Numbered from the stretch's first letter, positions 38,401 to 49,260 are shown. The stretch: DNA of 64,000 bases from Rhynchonema sp. JSB1_4 (GCA_030248065.1 JASAMV010004872.1:50591-114590), one strand, 5' to 3'. Notes: a model not told the origin generated them from the letters alone. Numbers and translations are program-made.

Positions 38401-41400
38401 ATAACAACGCAAACATACATATGCTGGGACGCGGTCAGCCCGTCCAAACTGGTCAAGAGTGAAAGTGAATGATTATGCGAATTGTTGTGATACTTTTAAT
38501 TCGTTTCAGTTCGCTGGTGAAACGCAAATTCGCCGTCTGGACCCTTCTGGCGCAGGAGCAGTTTGATGCTCTAATCGTACTCAACGCAAATCTGCCGAAG
38601 AAACAGGACGCACAACATTTGAAATTCTCTGGTGCGTCTACAGTACCTGTTTCAGGAAAATCGCATTTCAAATTTTGATGAATTTTATACTAATAATAAT
38701 TTTTTCAAATTGTTGAAAAAAATGAAGAGAATATGTTATAGGTTACCAACTGTATTTCGATGAGGAACGACGCAACGCCATTTTTGCCAAATCTGATCTG
38801 AGACCCCGTCGATACTCACTGGAGGAGCACAAGGTGACACTGTAGATTCAGTATACCTGTACTGTATGCATGAGAATTTTTTCACAGCAACACAGCACCA
38901 TCTTACTTGATGAAGCAGCGTGAGAATTGAAGGCCAGAAGAAAACTTGTTCCTCAAAAAAAGCGTAGTTAAAAAGGGAGTAACGCTGGTGCGCGCGCCAA
39001 ACCCAAGCCGAGACCGCCAACGGTGCCAAAATGCAAAAAGAGAAGAAGTCGTAAATTCACAAAAATCTATTTTTTCTCCACTCACAGGACGACGTGCTGC
39101 GTCTGAATGGCGGTGAGTTCAGCACAATCATCGTGACGCTGCAGAACGCTGGCTCGGCCACGGTCAGTACGCTCAGCCGACCGTCGGGCGCTGATGATCA
39201 CGGCAGATTTCGGTGCAGTCTCTGATTTGATGATGTTTCAATTTGCAATGTGTCTATTCGTCACTGAAACCCGTTTTGGTACAAAATGGGACTACTCATC
39301 AAGCTTTCGCATCTGCCGACACAGATGGAGTTCGCCAGACAGTAACTGATGAGCGGACAGAACTGCGCAGAGCGTAACTGTTTGACAAAGTGTGTCCGAA
39401 TTGCCTACACCGCGCCCATCAACAAATTTTACACTGGCGAAATTAGTCGTCTAAAGTTCCGTTGAAGTAAAAAAATCCCTGGCGGGACGGAGGGAGGATT
39501 CGTGCCGATCTAGATAACTTTACTATGTTTGAGCTGCACAACAACGAACTTTAAACTTATAGTTTAATTCCATAAATTTCCACGTTTCTGTACAGCGAGC
39601 GTTTCTGCGATTGGTTGACGCGACTGTTGTGGGCGATGAACTACGGTTGGGAGCAGAGTCGTACGTTGATGCCGATGGTGTCGGCACGAAAATTGGTGCT
39701 GGTTGCCGATGTCAACATACAAGCACCGTACAAGGACAACAAACAGAGCTACAAGACCGACTACTTCAAGTTGGTAACTTCGTCTTGTCAAAAAGAGAGT
39801 GTGGTTTTGAATCACACTGGACAGTGTTGTTTTGAATAATACACCGTAGGCACGTTAAGGCCTCGAAAACACATAAATTTCGCCCGATAGCGCATTCTAT
39901 TTGATGAAAACGTTCCAATTTGTCCTCAGAGAACCAAGTGTGTTTTCAAACCACACACCGCAGGGTGAAAAAAGAAAACATAATTCAGGTACATCAAGCC
40001 AATCGAGCAGCGGTTCCATATGCGCCAGTACATGACACGCGAGTCAAGCAAACTCGGTCCCGGAAAGTTGTTCTTCACAGGTCTGTAGACGGAAATATAG
40101 AGCTCAAATTTGTTAAAATCTGCATTAACACACGTGCATTTTCTTGAAATTCTTTAGGCGACCAGCTGAGAGTGAGCAGGTCCGGTTACGAGCAGATGTT
40201 TGATGACAAGCGAAGGCAAACCGCAATGATGTCAGGTCAGCCGCAGATTTTATTTGATTTAAGTGAGAAACAGATGTAATGCGTAAAACGTTTCAGATTC
40301 GGCCGAACAGTCTGAAGAAGCACTTCAGGCTATGATTAAGGCACCAGCCCTTTATTGGGCGTTCATCTCTAACGTTGGTCGCCTGTCAAAGTGCCCGTCA
40401 ATTGCCAGCAGCACAATGGGCAGCCTTCATTCCGTGTCGAGATCAAGGTGAGTCTCTCGGAGAAAGGTGTTGATTTGGCTTCACACAATAAAGTGTAAGC
40501 TGATCGTGGAGTACAAATTAGTGTGGTTCCATACGTTTACTCTATGTATGCAAAAATACAACCGAAACGAATTTTAGTACGTTCCAAAGGAGCATGGGAC
40601 GAAACGTGTAAGTTGTGCAACGCTTTATCGGGTGCTTCGAAAAAATAACAGCTTTGACGCGCTAACTCAACAACCGGCACAACCGACTAAATTGCTTCCA
40701 CACTGCTTTATCTTTCCGAATTGCACTGAAAATCTTTGTAGCCCACAAAAATGGAACACACACTCTCGTTTGGTTCCAGCGCTGCTGAAAATGAGACTGC
40801 ACTTGCACTAACATCACGGTTTCAATGCTTTTCTCCTCTATGGCTGACTCGTTCCGTAAAGCTGCATCCTATTATTCTAACACTCTGTCTGTGTTCACAT
40901 AAACTTGATTCGCAAAACTATGCTTTCAAGACCGCACTAGTTAATCTTACAGTATATCTTCGAATGGGTTCAGTTTAACCAAAAAAATTCCAGATCCGTC
41001 CCACCCGATTACTACAGTCGAACGAAAAAGGGCCAGTCACTGGATCCGGGTCCTTCGACGAGTCACCAGCACAACACCACGCAGATCGCGAGCTACAGTA
41101 ATACCCTACAGTCAAGGGCTAGTCAGGACACGACCACTGACACCTATGGGGCGATGGAGGACGATGGCGTACAAAATGGAGACATTGAGGTGCGTGTAGC
41201 TCAGTGGTTCAGAATAGTGCAACTGTGTTGCCGAGTTCAGACGTCAGGTTCGATTCTCGTGCGAATTGTTTCCAGATGAGATGTAAATCCTGTATCGTTT
41301 TTAGGTGCACCACGAGCTACGATACAGCTACTATAATACCACACCTGCTAGAGTACAATGGTCGGAGCAGTATCAATCATAGTACGTCAATCAAGTAATG

Positions 41401-41733
41401 CAAATATTAGTATCAGTTTTCTAGCAGTCTCCCTACTAATCCAATTTGTCGTCGCTGCTATCTGATGAACGTATCTGACAAAAAAATATTTTCCCTCAGC
41501 AAATATTAGACAGTTTAAACATTCACACTCCGAGTGTTTTCAAATATACACATACTTTCCCACAGGTGGACACATCTCGTTTTGCCGACATCCGCGGTCA
41601 GGACAGCACCCCGCGCGCCGCACCACTTGGGGAGGCCGATCGGTTAACGTCAAGTTCAACAATGACTGAAATCGTGACCACTGATGTTTCAATTAAGCCA
41701 TTCGATCAGGAGATCGTCGTCAATGGACATTAG
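32448..41733 (+). CDS. Gln-rich protein with a C1-like zinc-binding region, 18 exons (5' end incomplete)
   Basis: Phase-matched exons: 32448-32546, 33487-33987, 34288-34416, 34514-34927, 35458-35554, 35670-35801, 36694-36855, 36949-37080, 38116-38251, 38510-38631, 38742-38833, 39088-39212, 39596-39769, 39989-40080, 40158-40235, 40297-40447, 40994-41189, 41566-41733. They total exactly 1000 codons including TAG. The Met at 33496 (963 aa) is the first ATG within exon 2 and an alternative start. Numbered from that Met: Gln/His-rich low complexity at about 208-345, then a basic Lys-rich segment. A cysteine cluster at about 480-530 (CCHCRG, RCTACGAHCH, NEKC, then WYCSANC in the next exon) matches the spacing logic of C1 diacylglycerol/phorbol-ester-type fingers, though the loop is shortened. 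SGYxxxFDxxRR occurs twice (about 605 and 777). The tail is Ser/Thr-rich and disordered. C1 proteins are usually cytoplasmic signalling or membrane-recruited scaffolds. No kinase, GAP or C2 domain was recognised, so no function is assigned. The donor at 38251 is the least certain junction. Confidence 0.65.
34570..34850 (+). repeat. CAA/CAG trinucleotide-rich tract (polyglutamine coding)
   Basis: Dense caa and cag codons, including a run of nine consecutive caa around 34790-34820, encode interrupted glutamine tracts in one large exon. Interruptions by His, Glu, Pro and Val codons show it is not a pure microsatellite. Length variation between individuals is likely. Confidence 0.85.
37238..37939. 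mobile_element. hAT-type MITE, copy 1, inside an intron
   Basis: Ends cagggttg and caaccctg are perfect inverted copies. They are bounded by a perfect 8-bp target duplication, gtatgtac, at 37230-37237 and 37940-37947. Each end is followed inward by long alternating A and T runs able to form hairpins. The 702-bp interior lacks a transposase. It is highly similar to 57061-57784. It sits in the intron after the C1-like exon of the Gln-rich gene, in intron-tolerated position. The 8-bp duplication and CAGGG ends are hAT hallmarks. Confidence 0.9.
41194..41268 (+). repeat. tRNA-like (SINE or tRNA-pseudogene) sequence, intronic
   Basis: The A-box-like tgtagctcagtggttcag is followed about 40 bases later by the B-box-like ggttcgattctcg. 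T-stem pairing is poor and the acceptor stem is not clearly closed, so it is not called as a functional tRNA. It lies at the start of the last intron of the Gln-rich gene. Confidence 0.45.
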
Positions 41734-43395
41734 TTGCTTGGATTCTACTTTTCGGCTTTCGTTTATTTACCGTATATTTGTATATTGAGTGCAAAATTAT
41801 TTTTCAGGGGCGCAGATTTCCTGAACAGATCTCTTTTCTCGAAAAATGGAGAGGGTATTTGATATAAATTTGTCTTGAGTTTTCAGATTTGCTGAAGCCG
41901 AGAACTGTCTGTTGATTTGCGCTTCTGGAAGGAATATTTAAATCTTGTGTTTTGATTTGTAAATTCGCTGTAAAGTTCTGCTTTTTTGACAATGTAAATG
42001 TTGTTTTTCACACAATGTTCCGTCTACCCAGTATTGCGATCATCTTGTGGTCTGTCGCTTTGTAATTTTCTGCTTGGCACAAGCTGCAAACATTAGATTG
42101 CACTGCGCAGATTTTTGTCGCTTACCATCTGAAATGAACCCACATGGTTTGATCATTATTATTACTGTTTGCACATATAAACCACATGTTCTTAGTTTTG
42201 TATTTGCGTTGTGGTTCCTCACATACTGTATGCCTAATTATTACTTTTATCTCTGAACTTTAACTATGCCTGACATCGTTTAAAAATCTCTAGTTTGGCT
42301 AGCCAGTTAATGAGGTTATAGTGCTTAAAAAATGACTCTATTATCGTCCAGCATAATCTTATTTTCGATGAAAAATACTCATTTACCTTTGCGTGACTGA
42401 TACTTCTGGTGTACCGATCGGAAAGGTCGATATAAAACAAACTTGTTCTTGACTCAGATTTAAAACAATTGCACACACAAGTTGTCAACAGGGTGTTATT
42501 GCCTTTATTCATTATCAGCAGCAGTCATGCAGCAGTCAGCTGACAGACATGGTTTGGTATTGTTGGTTGATGGTTAATTTCGTCACATAATCACAAAGCA
42601 CGATCGAAATCATAATGCTATATAGCAAGTTGGTAATGGCGAACGAGTATGTGCACAGTACTACATAATACTTTCCTATCGTATTCGGCAAACTTCGCCG
42701 AACGCTTAGCGGCCAAGTTTTGAACGTTTGAAATATCACTTTCAGCGAGACTAGAATGTTTTTCAATCGTAAAGTCCTGTACAATATCAATACAGTATAC
42801 ACGTGTACAGAAGTATTGTAAGTGCGTTTTAGTTTTATGAATACTTGTGGTGTACAATGGAGAATTAACACATGGAAATTGAAACGCTGATTGACAAAAG
42901 AACGTTACATGCTCTGAGATCAGTTTAGGAACTTACAAGTTTGTGGTATACACCGGAACTACTGTACATCTATTTTCCCGAGAGTTCACAATGGGCGTGT
43001 TTCTGGAGAGCTCGAATACACAACTCAGGCTAAAATTCGTGTCGGTGTCCCATCAAACTTGGGCCATCAGAAGTGAGAGAGTGGAAAGTCAGAAATCTTT
43101 GGAAATGCAGAAATTTGTACTCTATTTGCGTGCTTATTTACTTTCCGAAGCGAAAGTGGTGCGACTTGCGTTTATCGGGTGCTTCAGCGGCGTTTGCCTC
43201 TGCCTCACCACTGCGCTTTCCAAATCGGAAATAAGCGGACTTCCTTTTGCCAAAACGAAAGTAGGCCGACTTGCGCTTGCCGAAACGGATCATGCTTCGT
43301 GCGCGTTTGGCTGCATAATTAACACTCTTTGTGTACTTTTTCAGAAATCAACTAGATAGTTCACCTAATTTTTAATTGCGTGGTAAAAGCTTTAC
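41734..43395. other. Convergent intergenic region, nothing firm
   Basis: AT-rich spacer between the end of the + strand gene and the - strand peptide gene. The 3' exon of the peptide precursor should lie here or further left, but no acceptor and frame were convincing. Around 43130-43290 there are three loosely related units containing gcgacttgcg and gccgacttgcgcttgcc words. Confidence 0.35.
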
Positions 43396-43947
43396 CTTTC
43401 TCGCTTTCCATCTCTTGTGCCAGCGCATCACAGTACTCTGGGTATGCCATGCAGAAGGTTTCTGGGTCCTGAAAACATTGTGAATGTTTTAGTGCAATAT
43501 TATTTCATGAAAAAATATGATCCTACACCCTACAGATGACATATTTATTTGTCACCACAACATGATACCGGTCGAAACAGCTTCAGACGCATTACAAAAC
43601 ATGAGTTTGGCGTGACGGACAAATTTTTAACATTCTCAGAACCATACGCACTGCACTGCTGTGTGAATGAAGGACACACGCATTTGACAGAGACTTTGCT
43701 GACCAGATGTTGCGATTAAATTGTGTGAAACGCAGATGACTCATCCACATGTTATAAATTGTATCTGCGCGTACTATCGTGATAACATTGGGTTTCAGCA
43801 ACACAAATACGTGGTTTTTACACAAAAAACTGTAACTTTCCCAACCTGAATATCGGCGTCTGGCGCGTGTTCCTGTACGTCAGCAATGGTCTGCAGCAGG
43901 ACGGTGGCCAGAACGACCAGGGATACGAGCAACTGGTTGGACATCAT
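43396..43947 (-). CDS. Small secreted cysteine-containing peptide precursor (first two exons)
   Basis: Exon 1 (43846-43947) starts MMSNQLLVSLVVLATVLLQT, a textbook signal peptide, and continues ADVQEHAPDADIQ to a CAG|gttggg donor in phase 0. Exon 2 (43396-43468) follows a ttttcag acceptor and reads DPETFCMAYPEYCDALAQEM then ESEK, ending at a gtaaag donor in phase 1. The predicted mature part is acidic, with two cysteines six residues apart that could form one disulfide. Size and layout suit a secreted neuropeptide-like or effector peptide, but I recognise no family and no dibasic processing site is seen in these exons. The last exon was not found; an acceptor near 43031 would end the protein at once (Ala then stop). 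Confidence 0.5.
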
Positions 43948-44940
43948 CGTTTCTGCGATTATCGATGTCGATTTAATGATTGATTTGATGTCGCTCGTAT
44001 ATAGTTCCCTCAATCGGGTTGAGTCTTGGTTGAACTGAAATTATTCTTAGATACCATGCTCATAAAAAAAGTTCAACAGCTAATGTATCTATGTATCTAT
44101 CATCAATCAGACCAGCGGTTTGACAGTGAACCCTGGCAGAGAATCCAAGAAGTGATTTTAGCTTAAAAGCGCATGAGGGTGTAACATTGACTTTAATGAA
44201 ATTAATGTTAAGCGCGTGTGGGTCCATTTTCTGACAGTCACAAAGTCCGGGCCTGTCTTGTTCCGACTCCCCGGAGCATATTATACGCTTGGTTTGTTGC
44301 CACCATGTGTGAACGTTTGTCAATCGCGGATTACCCGCTCATTTTGACTTTCCGACAAATTGATTGCCTTGCATTGAAACACAGAACTGGAAAGGTCGGC
44401 CGCTCTACAACTATTGCAAACATTGTAGGATGGTTCTGGCGAACAGCTTAGAAACGAGTTTACCGTACGCTAAACAGTTTACCGTACTGTTGGTAATAGG
44501 CTGGTCTCAAGTTCAAGTTCAAGTTTTTTATTGCATCAGAAGCAACATGGTAACGTCAACAACACGCATAAGCTGGACAGTAACGACGAAACCATAAATA
44601 ATTACATGTGTTTAGTGGGCCAGTGGATAGTTGCGGATCGAGAGATGTAGATGATGATAAGGAGCAAAAAACACAGAAAACACAGAAACACAGCATGATC
44701 GGTCAATTACATTTCACACACGGACGGAATAAATTTCACTGGCAGCAATCGCAATTTGTACAACAATTCAACAATCAAGCTTTGCGAACGAATGGTTAAA
44801 AGACGGTACTCATCGCAATAATGTTTTGATTACAGAGCTAATGAAATATTGATCCCAAAGTCAGCAGATGATGAAACTGCCAATGAGAATTACTGTCTAA
44901 AATACGATTTCGCGCGTTCTGTAGCAAGCGAGCCGTATGT

Positions 44941-45361
44941 TCCGTATTTCCTCCAAATAAAGCCCCATCTAATAAAAGACCCCTGCCGACAGAAGCCCCG
45001 GTCTGGTTGTATGTATACCTCAAAGAAATAGAAGCCCCCTCCCAAAAGAAGCCCCCTCCCCGTGTTGTGCACCAATGCTAACACAGTCAGACTTCTGCAG
45101 CTGATGATTGTGCACCAAAAATAAGTTTTGTGGTGTGATAACGTAAATGTTATCGAACTTTGGGTCCACGTCGCTTCTCATACGCTCGATTTGCTTTCTC
45201 ACTGCGTATTTGTGTCATGATGTGCAAAGCTAACTGGAGTCAGAATGTCGATGAAAAAATAGAAACCCCCTCCCAATAGAAAACCTCCTCTAATAGAGAG
45301 CCTCGGAGTCAAAGGGTGGCTGAAAAATAGAAGCCCGGTCTTCTGTTACAGGAAATACAGT
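44941..45361 (-). repeat. Dispersed repeat rich in 'aatagaagccccc', copy B
   Basis: It begins tccgtatttcctccaaataa and ends aggaaatacag, so its termini are roughly inverted. Internal agaagccccctccc and cagaatgtcgatgaaaaaatag words match 6958-7329. Non-coding. Confidence 0.5.
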
Positions 45362-45366
45362 GCATA

Positions 45367-45673
45367 AGGCTGTGAGCAGATAAACGCGGAATGGCAGAAT
45401 TCTGCATTCCGCATTCCGCGTTTATCTGCACACCTTTGCGGAATTCTGCATTTCTGCAAGTAAATTTATGCTTTTGGTCAAACCTCTCAGTTGCTGTTTG
45501 CGTTAACACGCAACATTTTGAGGTCAGCACGCTGGAAGTTGTCATCGTCACCCAAGCACGCACCATTCCGCAAAGGTTAGCAGATAAACGCGGAATGCGG
45601 AATGCAGAAATCTGCCATTCCGCGTTTATCTGCTAACCAATTTCCGCATTCCGCGTTTATCTGCTCACAGCCT
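45367..45673. mobile_element. cattccgc/gcggaatg inverted-repeat element, fullest copy
   Basis: Left end aggctgtgagcagataaacg and right end cgtttatctgctcacagcct are perfect inverted copies. Inside are further nested inverted copies of gataaacgcggaatg around a unique core (ttatgcttttggtcaaacc ... gcgttaacacgcaac). Part of the core (gttaacacgcaacattttgaggtcagc) resembles the interior of the TA-flanked MITEs. No clear target duplication was identified. Non-autonomous. Confidence 0.65.
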
Positions 45674-45979
45674 AAGGGATGCGAGAGCATTGTGTGACTG
45701 TTGTATTTAGCAAATTATTGAAAAAATTAATTTGGAGTCCTGTCTACGCCTAGGTTTCGCGGGGTATTCGAGACCATCGGCGTGACGTTGTGCCCCCCGC
45801 TCGTCAGCCGAATAGCACAATCGCCATGTGAAACTCACTTAGTAAAAATGATAAATTTTAAAAAGAAAAAATTGTCTTTTTAGAGAAAAAAAATATTTAA
45901 GAAATTAATAAATTGTAAATTGTATTACTGTTGCAATGTCGATAAGTAATATGAGTAAAGCATAATGCTGTTTATGACA

Positions 45980-46026
45980 AAACTGGGTGTTTTCTAAAAA
46001 AACGGGGAGTCACAATTACCCAGTTT
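45980..46026 (-). other. Hairpin at the 3' end of the PLE ORF
   Basis: aaactgggt (45980-45988) and acccagttt (46018-46026) are perfect 9-bp inverted copies with a 29-nt loop, overlapping the stop codon of the reverse-transcriptase ORF. It may be an RNA structure at the element's 3' end; function unknown. Confidence 0.4.
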
Positions 46027-48910
46027 AGATAGCTGTGGTGAGTTTTTTAATTATGTGTTTATGAATTAGTTTTTTGTTAAGTAGGTTGTATTTCCACAAT
46101 TGTTTTTTATATCTGGTTAGATAGTGTAGTATGATGTCAATGATAGCTGTTTTTTTAAATCCTCTTTCTATAAGTTTCCTACACATGTGTGTAACAGCTT
46201 CTAGCCATTGTTCTTTAGTAGCGAGTAATCTGTTGAATCTGATACATTGTCCAGTGATCATACCTTTGATTAGTCTAGAATGTACGCATGAATCTGCATC
46301 AAAGTATTTGCTTATCCAAAATTTGAAGTGATTTGTTTTGTCATATAAGTGTATTTTTTGCGTTTTTGTTTCAATTGTTAGATCTAAGTAGTTAATAGTG
46401 TTGTGTGATGCTTCTTTGTTGAGCTTAAGTTCTTTTGGGTAGATTTCTTCATGTATTTTATCAAAATTATAGTTTATGACTAACGTGTCATCTACATATC
46501 TAAATATTGGTGTGTCAATGTATATTCCTTTGTTTTTTTGCGAAAGAAATTTGAATTCTTCTGCGCTGAGGGTGAGGTCTGCAAGTAATGAAGATGCGTT
46601 GCCTCCCATTGGTATTCCTTTTATTTGATGCCAAATCATATTTCCCACAGAGATGTAAGATTGTGAAAGAACGGTGTTAATTAATTTCATAATGTTGGTT
46701 TTATGAAATGTAATATGTCGTTGTGACGTAAAAGTGTCATCACAGTAGAATATTTTGCTGTAATTGTAATTGTATGGTACGGCTATACTTTGCTTTTGGT
46801 TATTACAAAGTAATGTGATTAGGAAATTCATTGCTTTAAGTATGGTGTCATGTTTTAGTTCTGTGTATAAAGTGCTGAAGTCGTATGAAGCTGCACTGTA
46901 TATATGTCGATTGCTTAATTTATCGTGTATTGTTTTAGCGACTTGGTAACTGTTATCTACCGAGATATATAGTTTTTTGTTTGATCTGTGTTCTGATTTT
47001 TTAGTGTACGCTATAAAGTGATTTTTGAAGAATTTTAGAATGTATAGTAGTAGTTCGGCTAGTGGTTTCGTGGTTGCTTTACTTGCTCCTGATATTTCTC
47101 TGAATTTAATTGGGTTTTTGTGGAATTTGGGGATGCAATAAAGGTTTGGAATAGTTGGTGCGCTATTATATTTGAAATTTGGTATAAAGGTTTTTGTTAT
47201 GCTTTCATGGTATTGTTTGAGTCCATCTATGGTGTAGTTGGATTGTACATATGTGGTGTTGTTTGTACCAATAAGACCAATTGTTTTTAGAATTGTTTCG
47301 ATGTAGAAGGTTTTGCACATGATTGCGTAGTTGTAACTGGCTTTGTCAACGCATGTGATGACGTATTTTTCATGAATTGCGTCAATGTGTTCTTGTATAT
47401 TATTATTTGGGTAAATTTCTGGTATTTTGAATTTACGCAAATTGTTGGTCATTATTTTTGATAGTTCAGTGTAGTAGTTGTCATTGTGAGACTTTTGTTT
47501 GTTTGTTAAATATTTTTTGAAAGGTTTGATGCATTCTTGGATGATGTTATTTGCATTTGACTGTTTTGGTGATCGGTAATTGGTTCCTTTCAGCATTAGA
47601 TTTTCCAAGCTAGGTATATTTAGCACTTTAGGGTTTCCAGTGATTATGTGACCATGAATCGGATCGGTGTACATTGATTCCTTGCAATTGCAAGAATTTT
47701 TATTATGTTTGTATTTTTCGATAAATTCTTTTATGTTGATGTTTTTAACAGTGGAGTTGTAGTTGTACAACTTCATACAAAATTTTGTGTTGTATTTGTA
47801 AACGATTTCTATGTCGTTAGTGTGATTGATGTTATGTTTGCGTTTTAGTGTTTTGTTGTTGTATAAACGACCGAGATTGAGTACTTCTACCTGCTTATTG
47901 ATGAAAGGAACGACAATTCTATCTTTCTTTTTATCTGGTTGTTGTTTTGTAAGTTGTTTGTCGTAATATCCGACAAAGAAGCCCATAATTAAGGCTTTGG
48001 TGGTTGGGTCGCAGTTATGTGAGTTTATTTTCTTGTACGCGTAATTTAACGTCTTTTTTGAGCAGCTTTTTAGGAATCTGTAAACGTTGTTCATGTTATC
48101 TTGGTTTTGTAAACTTTCTACAGTTTCGAGTACATTGGTGTCTAGGATCTTGCTTCTTGAACGTTTGTTTCCTCTGTATCGATAGCGACGATCTAATTTG
48201 GTTGTAAAGTATGGATTTTGTTTGCTTTCTTCCATAAGGTTTGTGTTAGTTGCTAAACCATATCCCTTAACTACTTCGTTAAGACCATAAGGATATGCTG
48301 TGTTAAGTATTTCAATCCAGTTTTGTTCTTTTTTTAGAAGGCTTTGTTTATTCTGGTTAATGTTTTCAAGTTCGTCGAGAACGTATATCATCATGTTCCT
48401 TGAACCGTGTTTTGTAAAGTGTTGTACAAGTTGTGTGGTTTTTGTTGAGTATTCAATATCGTGCTTGTGTTCTTGAAAGCGTGTTTTTAAAGTTCTTTTT
48501 GTTTCACCAACATATTGTATGTTACAGACTGCGCATTCTATGCAGTAGATGATATGCTTGGAGTTACAGTTGTAATAACCTGTACCAGGTTTGCAGAAAC
48601 TTGTGTTTGTGACATTGGATTTGATTGTATTTCTTGAAGTAATATGGTCGCATGTTTTACAATTATTTTTGTCGCATGCTTTTGTATGTTTGTGTTTGAC
48701 TTGGTTTGTAGTTTTTATAATTTTAAGTTTTTCATGTGTGTTTTGTATTTGATAAACCGTAAGATTTGAAGGTGGGTTGGGGTTTTGGGAGTTGTTTGTC
48801 CAAAAAGAGTCCAAAAACAAAGAGTGTTTGTTTGAATCGCGATGTACAAGCATGATTGTGCGTAGTTTGGTAGTGACGGTTCTAACCCAAAAATTAGGAG
48901 AAATACCCAC
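46025..48910 (-). CDS. Penelope-like retroelement polyprotein, permuted order: N-terminal GIY-YIG nuclease, C-terminal reverse transcriptase
   Basis: One uninterrupted 961-codon frame. Residues about 79-89 hold a Cys/His cluster (CDKNNCKTCDH). A GIY-YIG domain spans about 118-215: IIY at 120-122, YVG at 133-135, Arg144, His148, Glu195 and YGLN ending at 211, with extra cysteines 123, 126 and 129. Reverse transcriptase follows: VDKASYNYAIMC (about 521-532), LYCIPKFHKNPIKFREIS (590-608), motif A YDFSTLYT with Asp677, motif B GIPMGGNASSLLADL (765-779), catalytic YVDD (805-808), then NYLDLTIE and the thumb. Most Penelope-like elements carry GIY-YIG at the C-terminus; this order is that of the permuted clade described as Naiad/Chlamys elements. 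The enzyme would nick target DNA and copy its own RNA in the nucleus. All catalytic residues are present and there is no stop or frameshift, so insertion is probably recent. Codons are AT-rich, unlike the host genes. Confidence 0.9.
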   Translation of the reverse strand: MGISPNFWVRTVTTKLRTIMLVHRDSNKHSLFLDSFWTNNSQNPNPPSNLTVYQIQNTHEKLKIIKTTNQVKHKHTKACDKNNCKTCDHITSRNTIKSNVTNTSFCKPGTGYYNCNSKHIIYCIECAVCNIQYVGETKRTLKTRFQEHKHDIEYSTKTTQLVQHFTKHGSRNMMIYVLDELENINQNKQSLLKKEQNWIEILNTAYPYGLNEVVKGYGLATNTNLMEESKQNPYFTTKLDRRYRYRGNKRSRSKILDTNVLETVESLQNQDNMNNVYRFLKSCSKKTLNYAYKKINSHNCDPTTKALIMGFFVGYYDKQLTKQQPDKKKDRIVVPFINKQVEVLNLGRLYNNKTLKRKHNINHTNDIEIVYKYNTKFCMKLYNYNSTVKNINIKEFIEKYKHNKNSCNCKESMYTDPIHGHIITGNPKVLNIPSLENLMLKGTNYRSPKQSNANNIIQECIKPFKKYLTNKQKSHNDNYYTELSKIMTNNLRKFKIPEIYPNNNIQEHIDAIHEKYVITCVDKASYNYAIMCKTFYIETILKTIGLIGTNNTTYVQSNYTIDGLKQYHESITKTFIPNFKYNSAPTIPNLYCIPKFHKNPIKFREISGASKATTKPLAELLLYILKFFKNHFIAYTKKSEHRSNKKLYISVDNSYQVAKTIHDKLSNRHIYSAASYDFSTLYTELKHDTILKAMNFLITLLCNNQKQSIAVPYNYNYSKIFYCDDTFTSQRHITFHKTNIMKLINTVLSQSYISVGNMIWHQIKGIPMGGNASSLLADLTLSAEEFKFLSQKNKGIYIDTPIFRYVDDTLVINYNFDKIHEEIYPKELKLNKEASHNTINYLDLTIETKTQKIHLYDKTNHFKFWISKYFDADSCVHSRLIKGMITGQCIRFNRLLATKEQWLEAVTHMCRKLIERGFKKTAIIDIILHYLTRYKKQLWKYNLLNKKLIHKHIIKKLTTAI

Positions 48911-49260
48911 CTATAAGTCGTAGGTACGAATGTAATGGTTTTAACGGAATGCATAAAAAATCATAATATGAACCAAGTCAATGACAGAAAATAGGTAGTG
49001 TGCGAAACTGTATTCACAATTGGATTTCGCCTGGTTTATAGTACGAGCAAACGTGAATGTTTTGTGAGTGTATGGCACCCGTGAGGGTACCCAAGACGGG
49101 TTGGCAGACACCGAAGTGAATGCCCAAGACATGAGTGGCACACACCGAAGTGTATGCTCAAGACAGGTTGTACGTAGTAAAAGTGCATGGTACATGACAA
49201 GTATAATAATAAAAAATAAAATGTATAAAATGGAGGTTTTCTGAAAATCAAGAAATTGAA
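48911..49260 (-). mobile_element. Putative 5' untranslated part of the PLE
   Basis: The segment directly upstream of the reverse-transcriptase ORF contains two diverged copies of an ~45-bp unit (gacaccgaagtgaatgcccaagac and cacaccgaagtgtatgctcaagac, 49107-49165). Penelope-like elements often have repeated or pseudo-LTR leader sequences. I could not find matching sequence after the ORF, so the element ends are unresolved. Confidence 0.3.

Noticed and set aside
39611..39835. Alternative reading frame through the exon at 39596-39769
   Set aside because: It looks acceptable alone, but joining it to the next exon gives an early stop; only the frame used in the model continues in phase.
41194..41268. 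Functional tRNA gene
   Set aside because: A and B boxes are present, but acceptor and T stems do not pair properly, so it was listed only as tRNA-like.
49107..49165. Two near-copies of an ~45-bp unit as a CRISPR-like array
   Set aside because: Only two diverged copies, no spacers of regular length, and the setting is a eukaryotic retroelement leader.
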